The notes under the pieces: generated by a model
Seen by the model: only the letters and a program-made list of their open reading frames with translations
Told to the model about the DNA's origin: nothing
The model's database searches: none
Program-made: the position numbers and the translations under genes
In this document: piece after piece, positions 19,866-28,538 of the stretch
Numbering within the stretch: the first letter of the stretch is position 1
Layout: each line of letters opens with the position of its first letter
From: DASUCS01 sp041166745
Lineage (GTDB): Bacteria; Actinomycetota; Acidimicrobiia; Acidimicrobiales; JACDCH01
Assembly: GCA_041166745.1 (NCBI GenBank)
Contig: JBEEGH010000003.1
Location: 186,001 to 250,000, forward strand
DNA: 64,000 nucleotides
Reading direction: 5' to 3'

Positions 19866-20822
19866 ATGGGAAAAGCGTCTTCGTCCAAGAAGGTGGCGCG
19901 CGCCGCGCGCGCGGGCGGCAACCGGCGTAGCGGGCAGCGCCGTGCGCTCGGCTTCCCCGTGGCGATCGCACTCGTGATCGTGTTCGGTTTGCTGCTGGTG
20001 GTCTTCGCTCGCGAGAAGCGCAATGCCGACGCGTTCCCGAAGGCGAACAAAGACCACGTCCACTCGACGCTCGACATCTACACCTGCGTAGCCCCCGCCC
20101 CGGAGACCACGACCACGACCACGACGACCAGCACCACGTTGGCCGCAGACAGCACGGCGCCGACGGACTCGACGACGACGACGGAGACAACCTCGACCAC
20201 CTCGCTCACGTCCACGACGCAGGCCAACGGGAACGATGTGCACGGTGAGTACCAGGCCGCGCCGAAGGATGCCACCGCGGACGTGCTCGGAATTCATTCG
20301 CACGGCGACGGGCTGATCCACATCCACCCGTTCTCGGACAGTGCCGCGGGCCGCAAAGCGACGCTCGGGTTGTTTCTCGATCAGGTCGGCATTTCGATGA
20401 CCAACGAGACCCTCGTGCTCCCCACCGGCGGCACCTTCACCGAAGGCACCACCAAGTGCGAAGGCAACAAGGACGGCCTGCTCCAAGTCGCAAAGTGGGA
20501 TCACGCCACCGATGCCGCCAAGGGCAACAAGCCGAACCAGATCTTCACAGAAGGCTTCGACAAGATCCGCCTCGGCGCGGACGAGGCGTACACGATTGCC
20601 TTCATGCCGCAAGGCTCGACCATTCCGGCGAAGCCAGACGTCGCTGATCGCCTTGCCAAGGTCTCCGACCTCGGGCCGGCTTCAACTGCGCCCAGTTCGT
20701 CGACTGAATCGGGTGCGCCTACGTCGACCGATTCGGGTGCGCCTACGTCGACCGATCCGAACTCGACCACAACCAGCACCACCAACGTCGCGACCAGTAG
20801 CACCAGCTCAAGCGGGCCGTGA
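19866..20822 (+). CDS. Membrane-anchored His/Thr-rich protein of unknown function
   Basis: A 318-residue protein. A basic cytoplasmic N-terminus (1-27) is followed by one TM helix (about 29-47) and an external part. It has HVHSTLDIYTC (His64, His66, Cys74), then about 40 residues of nearly pure Thr/Ser, then GIHSHGDGLIHIHPF (His144, 146, 152, 154), a compact domain with a second Cys near 198, and a Ser/Thr/Pro-rich C-terminus with a short internal repeat. The HxH and HSHGDG-x-IHIH pairs look like a metal site split by a flexible linker. It lies 12 bp after a GT gene and overlaps the nucleotidyltransferase start (GTGA), so it is part of the glycan operon. No enzyme family is recognised. Confidence 0.75.
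   Translation: MGKASSSKKVARAARAGGNRRSGQRRALGFPVAIALVIVFGLLLVVFAREKRNADAFPKANKDHVHSTLDIYTCVAPAPETTTTTTTTSTTLAADSTAPTDSTTTTETTSTTSLTSTTQANGNDVHGEYQAAPKDATADVLGIHSHGDGLIHIHPFSDSAAGRKATLGLFLDQVGISMTNETLVLPTGGTFTEGTTKCEGNKDGLLQVAKWDHATDAAKGNKPNQIFTEGFDKIRLGADEAYTIAFMPQGSTIPAKPDVADRLAKVSDLGPASTAPSSSTESGAPTSTDSGAPTSTDPNSTTTSTTNVATSSTSSSGP
20709..20756. repeat. 24-bp tandem duplication coding SGAPTSTD twice
   Basis: Two identical 24-bp units (20709-20732 and 20733-20756) lie in frame in the C-terminal Ser/Thr-rich tail of the preceding protein. Such exact repeats indicate recent slippage in a low-constraint linker. Confidence 0.85.
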
Positions 20823-21841
20823 AGGCGGTCGTCCTCGTGGGTGGGTTCGGCACTCGCCTGCGTCCGCTGACGTTGCGCACGCCGAAGCAGATGTTGCCGA
20901 TCGTCGACCGTCCGATGATCGAATGGGTGATCGGCCACCTCGGACGCCACGGAGTCGACCACGCGGTGCTTGCGCTCGGCTACCGGTCCGACGCCTTCGC
21001 GAGCGCGTACCCCGACGGTCACTGCGCCGGAGTGGAGCTGCACTATGCGGTCGAGGAGGAACCGCTCGACACCGCAGGTGCGATTCGATTCGCGGCCGAC
21101 AGCGCCGGGATACGTGAACGATTCGTCGTGATGAACGGCGACGGGCTGACCGATCTCGACGTGAGTGCGCTCGTCGCTTTTCATGACCGCGCGGGCGCCG
21201 AGGCGACGATCGCGCTACACGAGGTGGTCGACCCGTCCCGCTACGGTGTCGTGCCAACCGACCGCGACGGACGCGTGATCGCCTTCGTCGAGAAGCCAAT
21301 GGCCGGGGAAGCGCCGACGAACTTCATCAACGCGGGAACGTATGTGCTCGAACCATCCGTTCTCGATCGGATCGAAACCGGGCGCCGAGTCTCGATCGAG
21401 CGCGAGATCTTCCCGGCCATGGTCGCAACTGGCTCGCTGTTCGCGATGTCCGATGGTGGTGTGTACTGGCTCGATGCCGGTACACCCGAGACCTATCTCG
21501 AAGCGCAGCTCGATCTCATCGAGGGTCGTCGGAACTTGCCATCCGACATCTCGGTGACGGCGATCGACCCCAGCGCGGTCGTCGCGCCGACGGCGTTCGT
21601 ACGTTCGTCGGTGCTCGGTCCGGACGTACGAGTCGATGATCACGCCGAGGTGGTCGGCTCGGTGATCCAGCGCGCCGCGATCATCGGCGCCAAGGCCCGG
21701 ATTCGCGGCTCGATCGTCGGCGCGGGGGCGGTGATCGGGGAGGCGGCCATCCTCGAGCCCCTCTGCGTCGTGGGTGACGGCTATCGAATCGGTCCGGGCG
21801 CCGAGCTCCAAGGAGCGCGGTTGCCCGCGTCCGAGCCATGA
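20819..21841 (+). CDS. Sugar-1-phosphate nucleotidyltransferase with left-handed beta-helix, probable GDP-mannose pyrophosphorylase
   Basis: A 340-residue enzyme. The N-terminal nucleotidyltransferase domain has LVGGFGTRLRPLTLRTPKQMLP, the Mg-binding VMNGDGLTD and FVEKP. The C-terminus (about 240-335) is a hexapeptide-repeat helix (SVLGPDVRVDDHAEV and similar). Proteins of this architecture include mycobacterial ManC (Rv3264c). GDP-mannose is the precursor needed by Gmd in this locus, so mannose-1-phosphate guanylyltransferase is the best guess; glucose-1-phosphate thymidylyl- or uridylyltransferase is possible. The GTG start overlaps the previous stop and its own stop overlaps the next ATG. 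Confidence 0.82.
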   Translation: MKAVVLVGGFGTRLRPLTLRTPKQMLPIVDRPMIEWVIGHLGRHGVDHAVLALGYRSDAFASAYPDGHCAGVELHYAVEEEPLDTAGAIRFAADSAGIRERFVVMNGDGLTDLDVSALVAFHDRAGAEATIALHEVVDPSRYGVVPTDRDGRVIAFVEKPMAGEAPTNFINAGTYVLEPSVLDRIETGRRVSIEREIFPAMVATGSLFAMSDGGVYWLDAGTPETYLEAQLDLIEGRRNLPSDISVTAIDPSAVVAPTAFVRSSVLGPDVRVDDHAEVVGSVIQRAAIIGAKARIRGSIVGAGAVIGEAAILEPLCVVGDGYRIGPGAELQGARLPASEP

Positions 21842-22791
21842 AGGCGCTTGTCACCGGCGGTGCCGGTTTCATCGGCAGCACGCTGGTCGACCGCCTGCTT
21901 GCGGAAGGCCACTCGGTCGATGTGATCGACGACCTGTCGACGGGCTCGCTCGCCAATTTGTCGGCGGCGCGCGCCGATCGCGCAAACCAGCTCACGTTCC
22001 ACCAGCTCGATCTGCGCCAGCCGGGGACCGTGGATCTGATCGTCCGCCGCGCCCCCGAGGTGGTGTTCCATCTCGCGGCGCAGATGAGTGTCCGCGAGTC
22101 CGTCGCCCGTCCGACCTACGACGCGGAGATCAACATCATCGGCGGTCTCAACGTCCTCGAAGGAGCGCGCGCCGCTGGCGCCAGCAAGATCGTGTTCGCG
22201 TCGAGCGGCGGCACCATCTACGGAGCCGTCGACCCCGCCGAGCTTCCGTTGAAGGAATCGCAACCGCAGCGGCCGCTGTCGCCGTACGGCATCGCCAAGA
22301 AGGCCTTCGGCGACTATCTGCACGCGTACCGAGAGCTCCATGGCCTCGAGTACACAGCGCTGGCATTGGCCAACATCTACGGTCCGCGCCAAGACCCGCA
22401 CGGTGAGGCGGGTGTCGTCGCGATCTTCGCCGGCCATCTGTTGAGCGGTGAGCAGTGCACGGTGTTCGGCGACGGTTCGAAGACACGCGACTACGTGTTC
22501 GTCGACGATGTGGTCGACGCATTCGTGCGTGCCGCGGAGCGGGGTGGCGGATTGATCTGCAACATCGGCACCGGCGTTCAGACCAGCGATCTCCAGCTCT
22601 ACGAGACGATGGCGCAGGCCGCGGGCGTTCTCGGTCCTCCGCTGTTCGCGCCCGACCGGCCGGGCGATCTGCAACGCTCGGCGCTCGACCCGGGCCGCGC
22701 CGCCATGCAACTCGGATGGCAACCCTGGACGAGTCTCGACGAGGGCGTCGGTGCCGTCCTGCGCTACTTCGCCGACAAGCGCAGTTCCTAG
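21838..22791 (+). CDS. NAD-dependent epimerase/dehydratase, UDP-glucose 4-epimerase-like
   Basis: A 317-residue extended SDR with TGGAGFIGSTLVDRLL, HLAAQMSVRESV, SSGGTIYGAV and SPYGIAKKAFGDY with the Tyr-x3-Lys pair. It is close to GalE-type and UDP-GlcNAc/GlcA 4-epimerases. The substrate cannot be fixed from sequence. ATGA overlap with the nucleotidyltransferase gene shows co-expression. It converges on cofE with a 4-bp overlap. Confidence 0.85.
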   Translation: MKALVTGGAGFIGSTLVDRLLAEGHSVDVIDDLSTGSLANLSAARADRANQLTFHQLDLRQPGTVDLIVRRAPEVVFHLAAQMSVRESVARPTYDAEINIIGGLNVLEGARAAGASKIVFASSGGTIYGAVDPAELPLKESQPQRPLSPYGIAKKAFGDYLHAYRELHGLEYTALALANIYGPRQDPHGEAGVVAIFAGHLLSGEQCTVFGDGSKTRDYVFVDDVVDAFVRAAERGGGLICNIGTGVQTSDLQLYETMAQAAGVLGPPLFAPDRPGDLQRSALDPGRAAMQLGWQPWTSLDEGVGAVLRYFADKRSS

Positions 22792-23483
22792 CGAAACAGG
22801 TCTTCTTCGGGCTTGCGGACGATCTCGCTGTGCACGTCACCCTTGCGCAGCCACTCCTTCGGGATACCGCGCACGATCGCAGCCGGAACACCGGCCGCCT
22901 TTCCCATCACCAACTCCGCGGCCGACGCGATCTCGTCGACAACCGCGACCTCGGTGACGAGCATCTCGCGACCGTACGTGTCGCTCGATCCCCGCAGGTC
23001 GAGGATCGCTCCGATTCCCGCGCAACCGATGGCGACGTCGGTGAGACCTCGCCGCCACGTGCGTCCGAACGTGTCGCTGATGATCACGGCGACGTCGACG
23101 CCGAAGCGCGCCTTCAGCCCATCACGGATGCGCCGAGCCGAGCGGTCGGAGTCCTCCGGCAACAGCGCGGCGTAGCCGCGCTCGACGTTCGACAGATCGA
23201 CGCCCGCGTTCGCGCACACGAAGCCGTGTTTGGTCTCACTGATGATCAAGTCGCCGCGCCGGCGCAGGACTCGCACCGACTCGCGTTCCACGATGTCCTT
23301 GTGACTCAGCGGATCGTCGGGATCGACCGCTTCGATCATGCCCTCGGCCTTCGACACCACCTTCTGGGTGACCACGAGGACGTCGCCGTCGATGAGACCA
23401 GCCTTGTCGGCGATCAGCGCCGCGAGGTCGTCACCGGCCCGGATGTCGCTGATCCCTTCGATGCCGATGATCCTGAGTTCCAT
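22788..23483 (-). CDS. cofE: Coenzyme F420-0:L-glutamate ligase
   Basis: The 231-residue enzyme adds gamma-linked glutamates to F420-0 using GTP. It shows the CofE/FbiB N-domain pattern: GIEGISDIRAGDDLA, VVTQKVVSKAEG, KHGFVCANAGVDLSN and SDTFGRTWRRGL. The nitroreductase-like C-terminal domain of mycobacterial FbiB is absent, so this is a stand-alone CofE. The ATG at 23483 shares a base with the cofD stop (TGATG), so the pair is translationally coupled. F420 made here would serve the LLM oxidoreductase at 40.6 kb. Confidence 0.92.
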   Translation of the reverse strand: MELRIIGIEGISDIRAGDDLAALIADKAGLIDGDVLVVTQKVVSKAEGMIEAVDPDDPLSHKDIVERESVRVLRRRGDLIISETKHGFVCANAGVDLSNVERGYAALLPEDSDRSARRIRDGLKARFGVDVAVIISDTFGRTWRRGLTDVAIGCAGIGAILDLRGSSDTYGREMLVTEVAVVDEIASAAELVMGKAAGVPAAIVRGIPKEWLRKGDVHSEIVRKPEEDLFR

Positions 23484-24409
23484 CAGCCCACGGCCTCGAG
23501 AGTGGCGCGCGCCAGCGACGCGGCCACCTTGGGCGACGACATGACGGTCGGTACGACGAGGCACTCCATGCCGGCCGCCTCCACCGCACCCGCCAGAGCG
23601 GCGTCGGCTTCGTCGATGACGAGCACCGAGGCGAGCTCGGCGTAGAGCTTGGCGACGCCGACGACCGACGGCTCGTGCCCGAGCTCGCGCAGCATCCGGT
23701 CGGCCGGACCTTTGAGCGCGGCGCCGGCCACGATGGGGGAGACGGCAACGTTCCGTGTCCGGCGACCGATCACCGCGTCGCGCACTTCATCGATGGCCAG
23801 CACCGGACCGATCGACACGATCGGGTTCGACGGCGCGATCACGAGGACCGCCGCGCCACCGATCGCCTCGAGAACGCCAGGCGCCGGCTGCGCATTCTCC
23901 GCACCATCGAACCGCACGCTTGTCACCGCCACCGAGTGTTGTCGACCCACGAAGTAGTCCTGAAAACCGATCTCTCCCTCGCCCTCGACGGTGACCATGG
24001 TTCGTACGGTCTGGTCGCTGACCGGCAACAGGCGAAGTTCGAGGCTCCAGGCCAGCGCCAGCTCGCTCGTCACCGTGGACAGAGGTGCGCCCTCGGCCAG
24101 GCGCTGCGTGCGGTACAGGTGGGTGCCCAGATCTCGGTCGCCGAGCCGGAACCAGCTGCGTCCTCCGTACCGCTCGAGTGTGGCCATCGCCTGCCACGTC
24201 TCGCCCTCGAGCCCCCAGCCGGTCTCGGTGTTGATCGCGCCCGCCAGCGTGTACATGACCGTGTCGAGGTCGGGGCTGATGTGCAGGCCGTGCAGCACGA
24301 GGTCGTCGGCCACGTTCACGACCGCGGTGACCTCGGCCGGCGGTACGACATCGACGAGCCCTCGCAAGAATCGAGCCGCTCCGACGCCGCCGGCGAGGAC
24401 CGTGATCAA
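23483..24409 (-). CDS. cofD: 2-phospho-L-lactate/phosphoenolpyruvyl transferase of F420 biosynthesis
   Basis: The 308-residue CofD/FbiA enzyme transfers the phosphoenolpyruvyl or phospholactyl group to Fo, forming dehydro-F420-0 or F420-0. Family features are VLAGGVGAARFLRGL at the N-terminus, NVADDLVLHGLHISPDLDT, LGDRDLGTHLYRT and APSNPIVSIGP. It is upstream of and coupled to cofE, matching the fbiA-fbiB order in mycobacteria. In actinobacteria the substrate is reported to be PEP-derived; sequence alone does not tell. Confidence 0.93.
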   Translation of the reverse strand: MITVLAGGVGAARFLRGLVDVVPPAEVTAVVNVADDLVLHGLHISPDLDTVMYTLAGAINTETGWGLEGETWQAMATLERYGGRSWFRLGDRDLGTHLYRTQRLAEGAPLSTVTSELALAWSLELRLLPVSDQTVRTMVTVEGEGEIGFQDYFVGRQHSVAVTSVRFDGAENAQPAPGVLEAIGGAAVLVIAPSNPIVSIGPVLAIDEVRDAVIGRRTRNVAVSPIVAGAALKGPADRMLRELGHEPSVVGVAKLYAELASVLVIDEADAALAGAVEAAGMECLVVPTVMSSPKVAASLARATLEAVG

Positions 24410-24419
24410 CGTCGGTGCA

Positions 24420-25400
<981 letters not shown>

Positions 25401-25445
25401 GTTTTACGCTGTGGCCGTCCCGCCGTCTGCAAACTGGGTTGGCAC

Positions 25446-25916
25446 GTGCGCGAAGAACCGATCGGTGAGGCTCTCGGACGCCGCATTGCCGCATTTCGCG
25501 CCAAGCTCGGGCTCACCCAGCACGAGCTCGCTGATCGACTCGCCGTCTCGCGCACCGCGGTCTCGCATCTCGAGGCCGGAATGACTGTGCCGGGCGAGCG
25601 CACGGTCGTCCTCTTGGCCGGACTCTTCAAGGTCGAGCCCAGGGAGCTCGTCGCCGGAACCAGCTATCCGTTGGCGAAAGCGGAGCGGCTCCCGGCCGTG
25701 GCCGCTCGCTACACCGAGATCGAACTCCTGCTCCTGTTGCTCGACAACGATCTCGCGTGGCTGGAACGCACGAACGGAGCGGAGGAGCGCCGCGTTGTCG
25801 AGGAGTGGGAGGCGCGCCTGCGGGCCATCGACGACGACCAGCTCGACCTTCGCGAGCGTGAGCTCTTGCGGGAAGCGCGTGCGGTGGTCAGGAAGCGTCG
25901 ATCGAAAGGGATCTGA
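25446..25916 (+). CDS. XRE-family DNA-binding regulator
   Basis: A 156-residue protein with an N-terminal Cro/CI helix-turn-helix at about residues 12-65: GRRIAAFRAKLGLTQHELAD, then AVSRTAVSHLEAG. The C-terminal half is helical and charged, with a Leu run (EIELLLLLLDNDLAWLE), and probably mediates dimerisation. GTG 25446 is the first reasonable start after the divergent gmd gene. It may control gmd or the whole glycan locus; no ligand domain is recognised. The 3' end overlaps the convergent reductase gene by 29 bp. Confidence 0.85.
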   Translation: MREEPIGEALGRRIAAFRAKLGLTQHELADRLAVSRTAVSHLEAGMTVPGERTVVLLAGLFKVEPRELVAGTSYPLAKAERLPAVAARYTEIELLLLLLDNDLAWLERTNGAEERRVVEEWEARLRAIDDDQLDLRERELLREARAVVRKRRSKGI

Positions 25917-26814
25917 CCCGTTCGCGCATGTCGTCGAGCAGGTCCGCCAGGGTTTGGGCGAGCGGGATCTCCGGCTCCCACCCCGTGGCCTCCCGAAGCC
26001 GCGAGTAGTCGCCGAGGAGCACGGGCACGTCGATTGGGCGCTCGAGCGCGGGGTCAGGCCGCAGCTCCATCGGTTCTCTTGCCATGGTCAGAAGCGCTTC
26101 CGCGAGCTGTTGCACGGACACGGCGTTCCCCGAGCACACGTTGTATGCCTCTCCGGGCTCCCCTCGCTCGACGAGAAGGCGATAGGCGCGGACCACGTCG
26201 CGCACGTCGGTGAAATCGCGCCGCGCAGAGAGGTTGCCGATCGGTACGACGGTTCCGCCGTCGAGCTCGTTACGAGCGATCCGTTCGGCCAGCGCGGGCG
26301 CGACGAACCTCGGCATCTGTCCGGGCCCGAGGTGATTGAACGCTCGGGCGCGCAGCACCGGCAGTCCTGTGCCGAGCCACGCCTGCAATGCGAGGTAGTC
26401 GGCGGCGACCTTGCTCGCGGCGTAGGGCGTCACGGGTCGAAGTGCGGCGTCCTCGGTGATCGGCAGCTCGTCCTCGCGAACGATGCCGTACACATCGGCG
26501 CTCGAAACGGCCAGCACGCGCTCCACGCCGGCATCCGCGCATGCCAGCAGCACGTTGAGCGTGCCTTCGGCATTGGCGCGAAAGACCTCTACGGGGGCCG
26601 CCCACGAGCCGCCGACGTCGCTCCAACCGGCGAGGTGGTACACGACCTCGGGCCGAACGCGGTTGACGACCGATCGCACCGACGAGAGGTCGCCGATGTC
26701 GACGCTGCCGTCGGCGCGATCGCACCCCTCGACCTCGTCGCCCATGGCGCGCAGATGCTCGATGAGGTGGCGGCCCACAAAGCCGCTGACTCCGGTGACG
26801 AGCGCGCGCACCAT
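25888..26814 (-). CDS. rmd: GDP-6-deoxy-D-mannose reductase (GDP-D-rhamnose synthase)
   Basis: The 308-residue SDR enzyme has TGVSGFVGRHLIEHL, SSADVYG, TPYAASK (Tyr131, Lys135), FNHLGPGQ, RRDFTDVRDVVRAY and YNVCSG. The GPGQ...RDFTDVRD pattern is typical of RMD, which reduces the Gmd product to GDP-D-rhamnose. Together with Fcl this gives two fates for one intermediate. A related GDP-mannose dehydratase or UDP-sugar epimerase is less likely. It follows the GT4 gene at 26.8-27.9 kb with a 6-bp gap, so the two probably form an operon. Confidence 0.85.
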   Translation of the reverse strand: MVRALVTGVSGFVGRHLIEHLRAMGDEVEGCDRADGSVDIGDLSSVRSVVNRVRPEVVYHLAGWSDVGGSWAAPVEVFRANAEGTLNVLLACADAGVERVLAVSSADVYGIVREDELPITEDAALRPVTPYAASKVAADYLALQAWLGTGLPVLRARAFNHLGPGQMPRFVAPALAERIARNELDGGTVVPIGNLSARRDFTDVRDVVRAYRLLVERGEPGEAYNVCSGNAVSVQQLAEALLTMAREPMELRPDPALERPIDVPVLLGDYSRLREATGWEPEIPLAQTLADLLDDMRERVRSLSIDAS

Positions 26815-26820
26815 TGCGGT

Positions 26821-27921
26821 CTAGCAGAGGCGCTCGTACAGGTGAATCACGCCCTGGGCGCATGCGTCCCAGGAGTATGCCGCGGCGCGCTCCCGACCCC
26901 GGTCGATGAGCGCGTCCCGTTTCGCGGCATCGGTCAGCACGTCGGCCAGGATGGCCGCCAGCGCCTCGGAGTCGCCCGGTTCGACGAATGCGGCGGCATC
27001 GCCGAGCACCTGTGGGAGCGCACCCGTACGGGTCACCACGACCGGCGTGCCTGCGGTCATTGCTTCGAGCGGAGGCAGCCCGAATCCCTCATAGCGCGAC
27101 GGGTAGGCGAACACCGTCGCTCCGGCGAGCAGGTCGGCGCGTGTTGCATCATCGACCCAGCCCATGCGAACCACACGATCTCGATGGCGAGCGCGCGCGA
27201 GCGCGGCCTCGAAGGCCTCCGTTCCCCATCCGTCCTGACCAGCAATCACGAGGCGCACTTCAGGATCGTCCGCGGCGAGGATGTCGAACGCGTCGACGAG
27301 TAGCGGAAAATCCTTGCGCGGTTCGATCGTTCCCAAGCCGAGGACGTATCGATCACCACCCGCGACTCGCCGGCCCGCGAGGGGATCGCCGGTCGTCACC
27401 GGATCGACGCCGTTGGGCACGACATGGACGCGGTCGTCGTCGACGTCGAATGCATCAGTGACCTCGGCGGCGACGAAGTCTGACACCGTGTGCACGTGCG
27501 CTCCTCGCCGCACGGCGCGACGAATGAGCTCGGGATACTGCAGCGTGTCGCGAGTGCACAGCTCGGGATAGCGAATGAACGTCAGGTCGTGCACCGTGAC
27601 CAGTTCGCCCGCACCGCCGGACGGTGGCACGACGAAGTTCGGGCCGTGCACCACATCGACCTTGCCGGTCCACCAGGTGATCGGTGGCCAGTCCGAACGG
27701 CGCCACAACTGCCGCAGCGGTTGCGCCGCCGACGGTCGGGTTGCAACGTCGACTCCACCCGGGACGAGATCGGTCAAACGGTCGCGGCCCCGCCACGACA
27801 CCGCGTAGGCGACGACGTCGATGTCCCCTCGTCGTGCGATGCGGTTCAGTAGCTCGCCGGCGAACGCGCCGACACCTGTGCGCCGGTCGAGCAACGAGGT
27901 GACGTCAAAGCCGAGGCGCAT
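26821..27921 (-). CDS. GT4-family glycosyltransferase
   Basis: A 366-residue GT-B enzyme with LGTIEPRKD and EGFGLPPLEAM donor-site motifs. The ATG at 27921 begins the family's N-terminal strand (MRLGFDVTSLL) and has GAGGA about 10 bp upstream; an earlier in-frame start would add 27 residues without similarity. Directly upstream of rmd, it is a candidate D-rhamnosyltransferase (an inference from the neighbourhood). Confidence 0.86.
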   Translation of the reverse strand: MRLGFDVTSLLDRRTGVGAFAGELLNRIARRGDIDVVAYAVSWRGRDRLTDLVPGGVDVATRPSAAQPLRQLWRRSDWPPITWWTGKVDVVHGPNFVVPPSGGAGELVTVHDLTFIRYPELCTRDTLQYPELIRRAVRRGAHVHTVSDFVAAEVTDAFDVDDDRVHVVPNGVDPVTTGDPLAGRRVAGGDRYVLGLGTIEPRKDFPLLVDAFDILAADDPEVRLVIAGQDGWGTEAFEAALARARHRDRVVRMGWVDDATRADLLAGATVFAYPSRYEGFGLPPLEAMTAGTPVVVTRTGALPQVLGDAAAFVEPGDSEALAAILADVLTDAAKRDALIDRGRERAAAYSWDACAQGVIHLYERLC

Positions 27922-27950
27922 CAGCGCGGCATCCTCGCGCAGGGGCGCGC

Positions 27951-27987
27951 GACGCCCCCGGCCGAGGGGGGATCGACCGGGGGCGTC
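27951..27987 (-). terminator. GC-rich hairpin after the 28.0-28.4 kb gene
   Basis: A perfect 11-bp inverted repeat (GACGCCCCCGG and CCGGGGGCGTC) with a 15-nt loop lies between the coiled-coil protein gene and the GT4 gene. It has no U-tract, like many high-GC actinobacterial termination hairpins. It could also be a processing site. Confidence 0.4.
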
Positions 27988-28034
27988 ATCAGCGCTCGTC
28001 AATCGACGGCGCGAGGGGGAGCGGTGAGGGTCGC

Positions 28035-28412
28035 TCAGGCGGCGCCGCGGCCCACGAGGCCTCGCATTTGGGTGCGAGCATCCTTCGCGGCCGTACGGGC
28101 CTGCTTGGCGACCTCGCGGGCCTGCTCGGGCAGGCGCTCCTCGAGCTGGTCGAGCAGGGACTCGAAACGGGTTTCGACGCCCTCGAGACGCTCCTCGACG
28201 ACCTTCACGCGGTCATCGAAGACCTTTGTGAGGGATTGGAGCTGCGTCTTGGCGTCGTCGACCTGACCGGAGACCTGCTTGCGCAGCTCTTGGCGCTGCA
28301 CCTGCAGCTTCTGGAAAGCGATCACGGCGAGGCCGACGGACACGTAGAAGGCATCCTTGACCACGTTGGTGAGATCCTCCGCAGCGGACTTCGGATGTGG
28401 GATCTCGGGCAT
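28035..28412 (-). CDS. Small coiled-coil protein with N-terminal hydrophobic segment
   Basis: A 125-residue protein of unknown function. Residues 22-35 (DAFYVSVGLAVIAF) are hydrophobic, then about 70 residues form a heptad-rich coiled coil (QRQELRKQV through EERLPEQ), ending in a Lys/Arg/Ala-rich tail (AKQARTAAKDAR). The layout recalls phasin-like or heparin-binding-hemagglutinin-like surface proteins, but no family is certain. The ATG at 28412 is supported by a GGAGG sequence about 9 bp upstream, which excludes the GTG five codons earlier. It has its own promoter candidate and terminator candidate, so it is probably monocistronic. Confidence 0.75.
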   Translation of the reverse strand: MPEIPHPKSAAEDLTNVVKDAFYVSVGLAVIAFQKLQVQRQELRKQVSGQVDDAKTQLQSLTKVFDDRVKVVEERLEGVETRFESLLDQLEERLPEQAREVAKQARTAAKDARTQMRGLVGRGAA

Positions 28413-28450
28413 CTTGGCCACCTCCACGGTGGGTCGAACGGACGCTTGCT

Positions 28451-28479
28451 ACCATACGCACAAGTGCAAACTATTGCAA
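28451..28479 (-). promoter_or_regulatory. Candidate sigma-70-type promoter with overlapping dyad
   Basis: On the minus strand TTGCAA (28479-28474) and TATGGT (28456-28451) are separated by exactly 17 bp, a good match to a primary-sigma promoter for the coiled-coil protein gene. The -35 region overlaps the inverted repeat TGCAA-ACTA-TTGCA (28465-28478), which could be an operator. Confidence 0.55.
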
Positions 28480-28538
28480 GCAAAGGCCCAGGACATGCGT
28501 CACGTATGGGATGCGCCCTGATCTAGCCTCGCCCATCC

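Noticed and set aside
25795..27303. 502-codon plus-strand frame over rmd and the GT4 gene
   Set aside because: It overlaps two well-supported minus-strand genes and shows no domain or hydrophobic core pattern.
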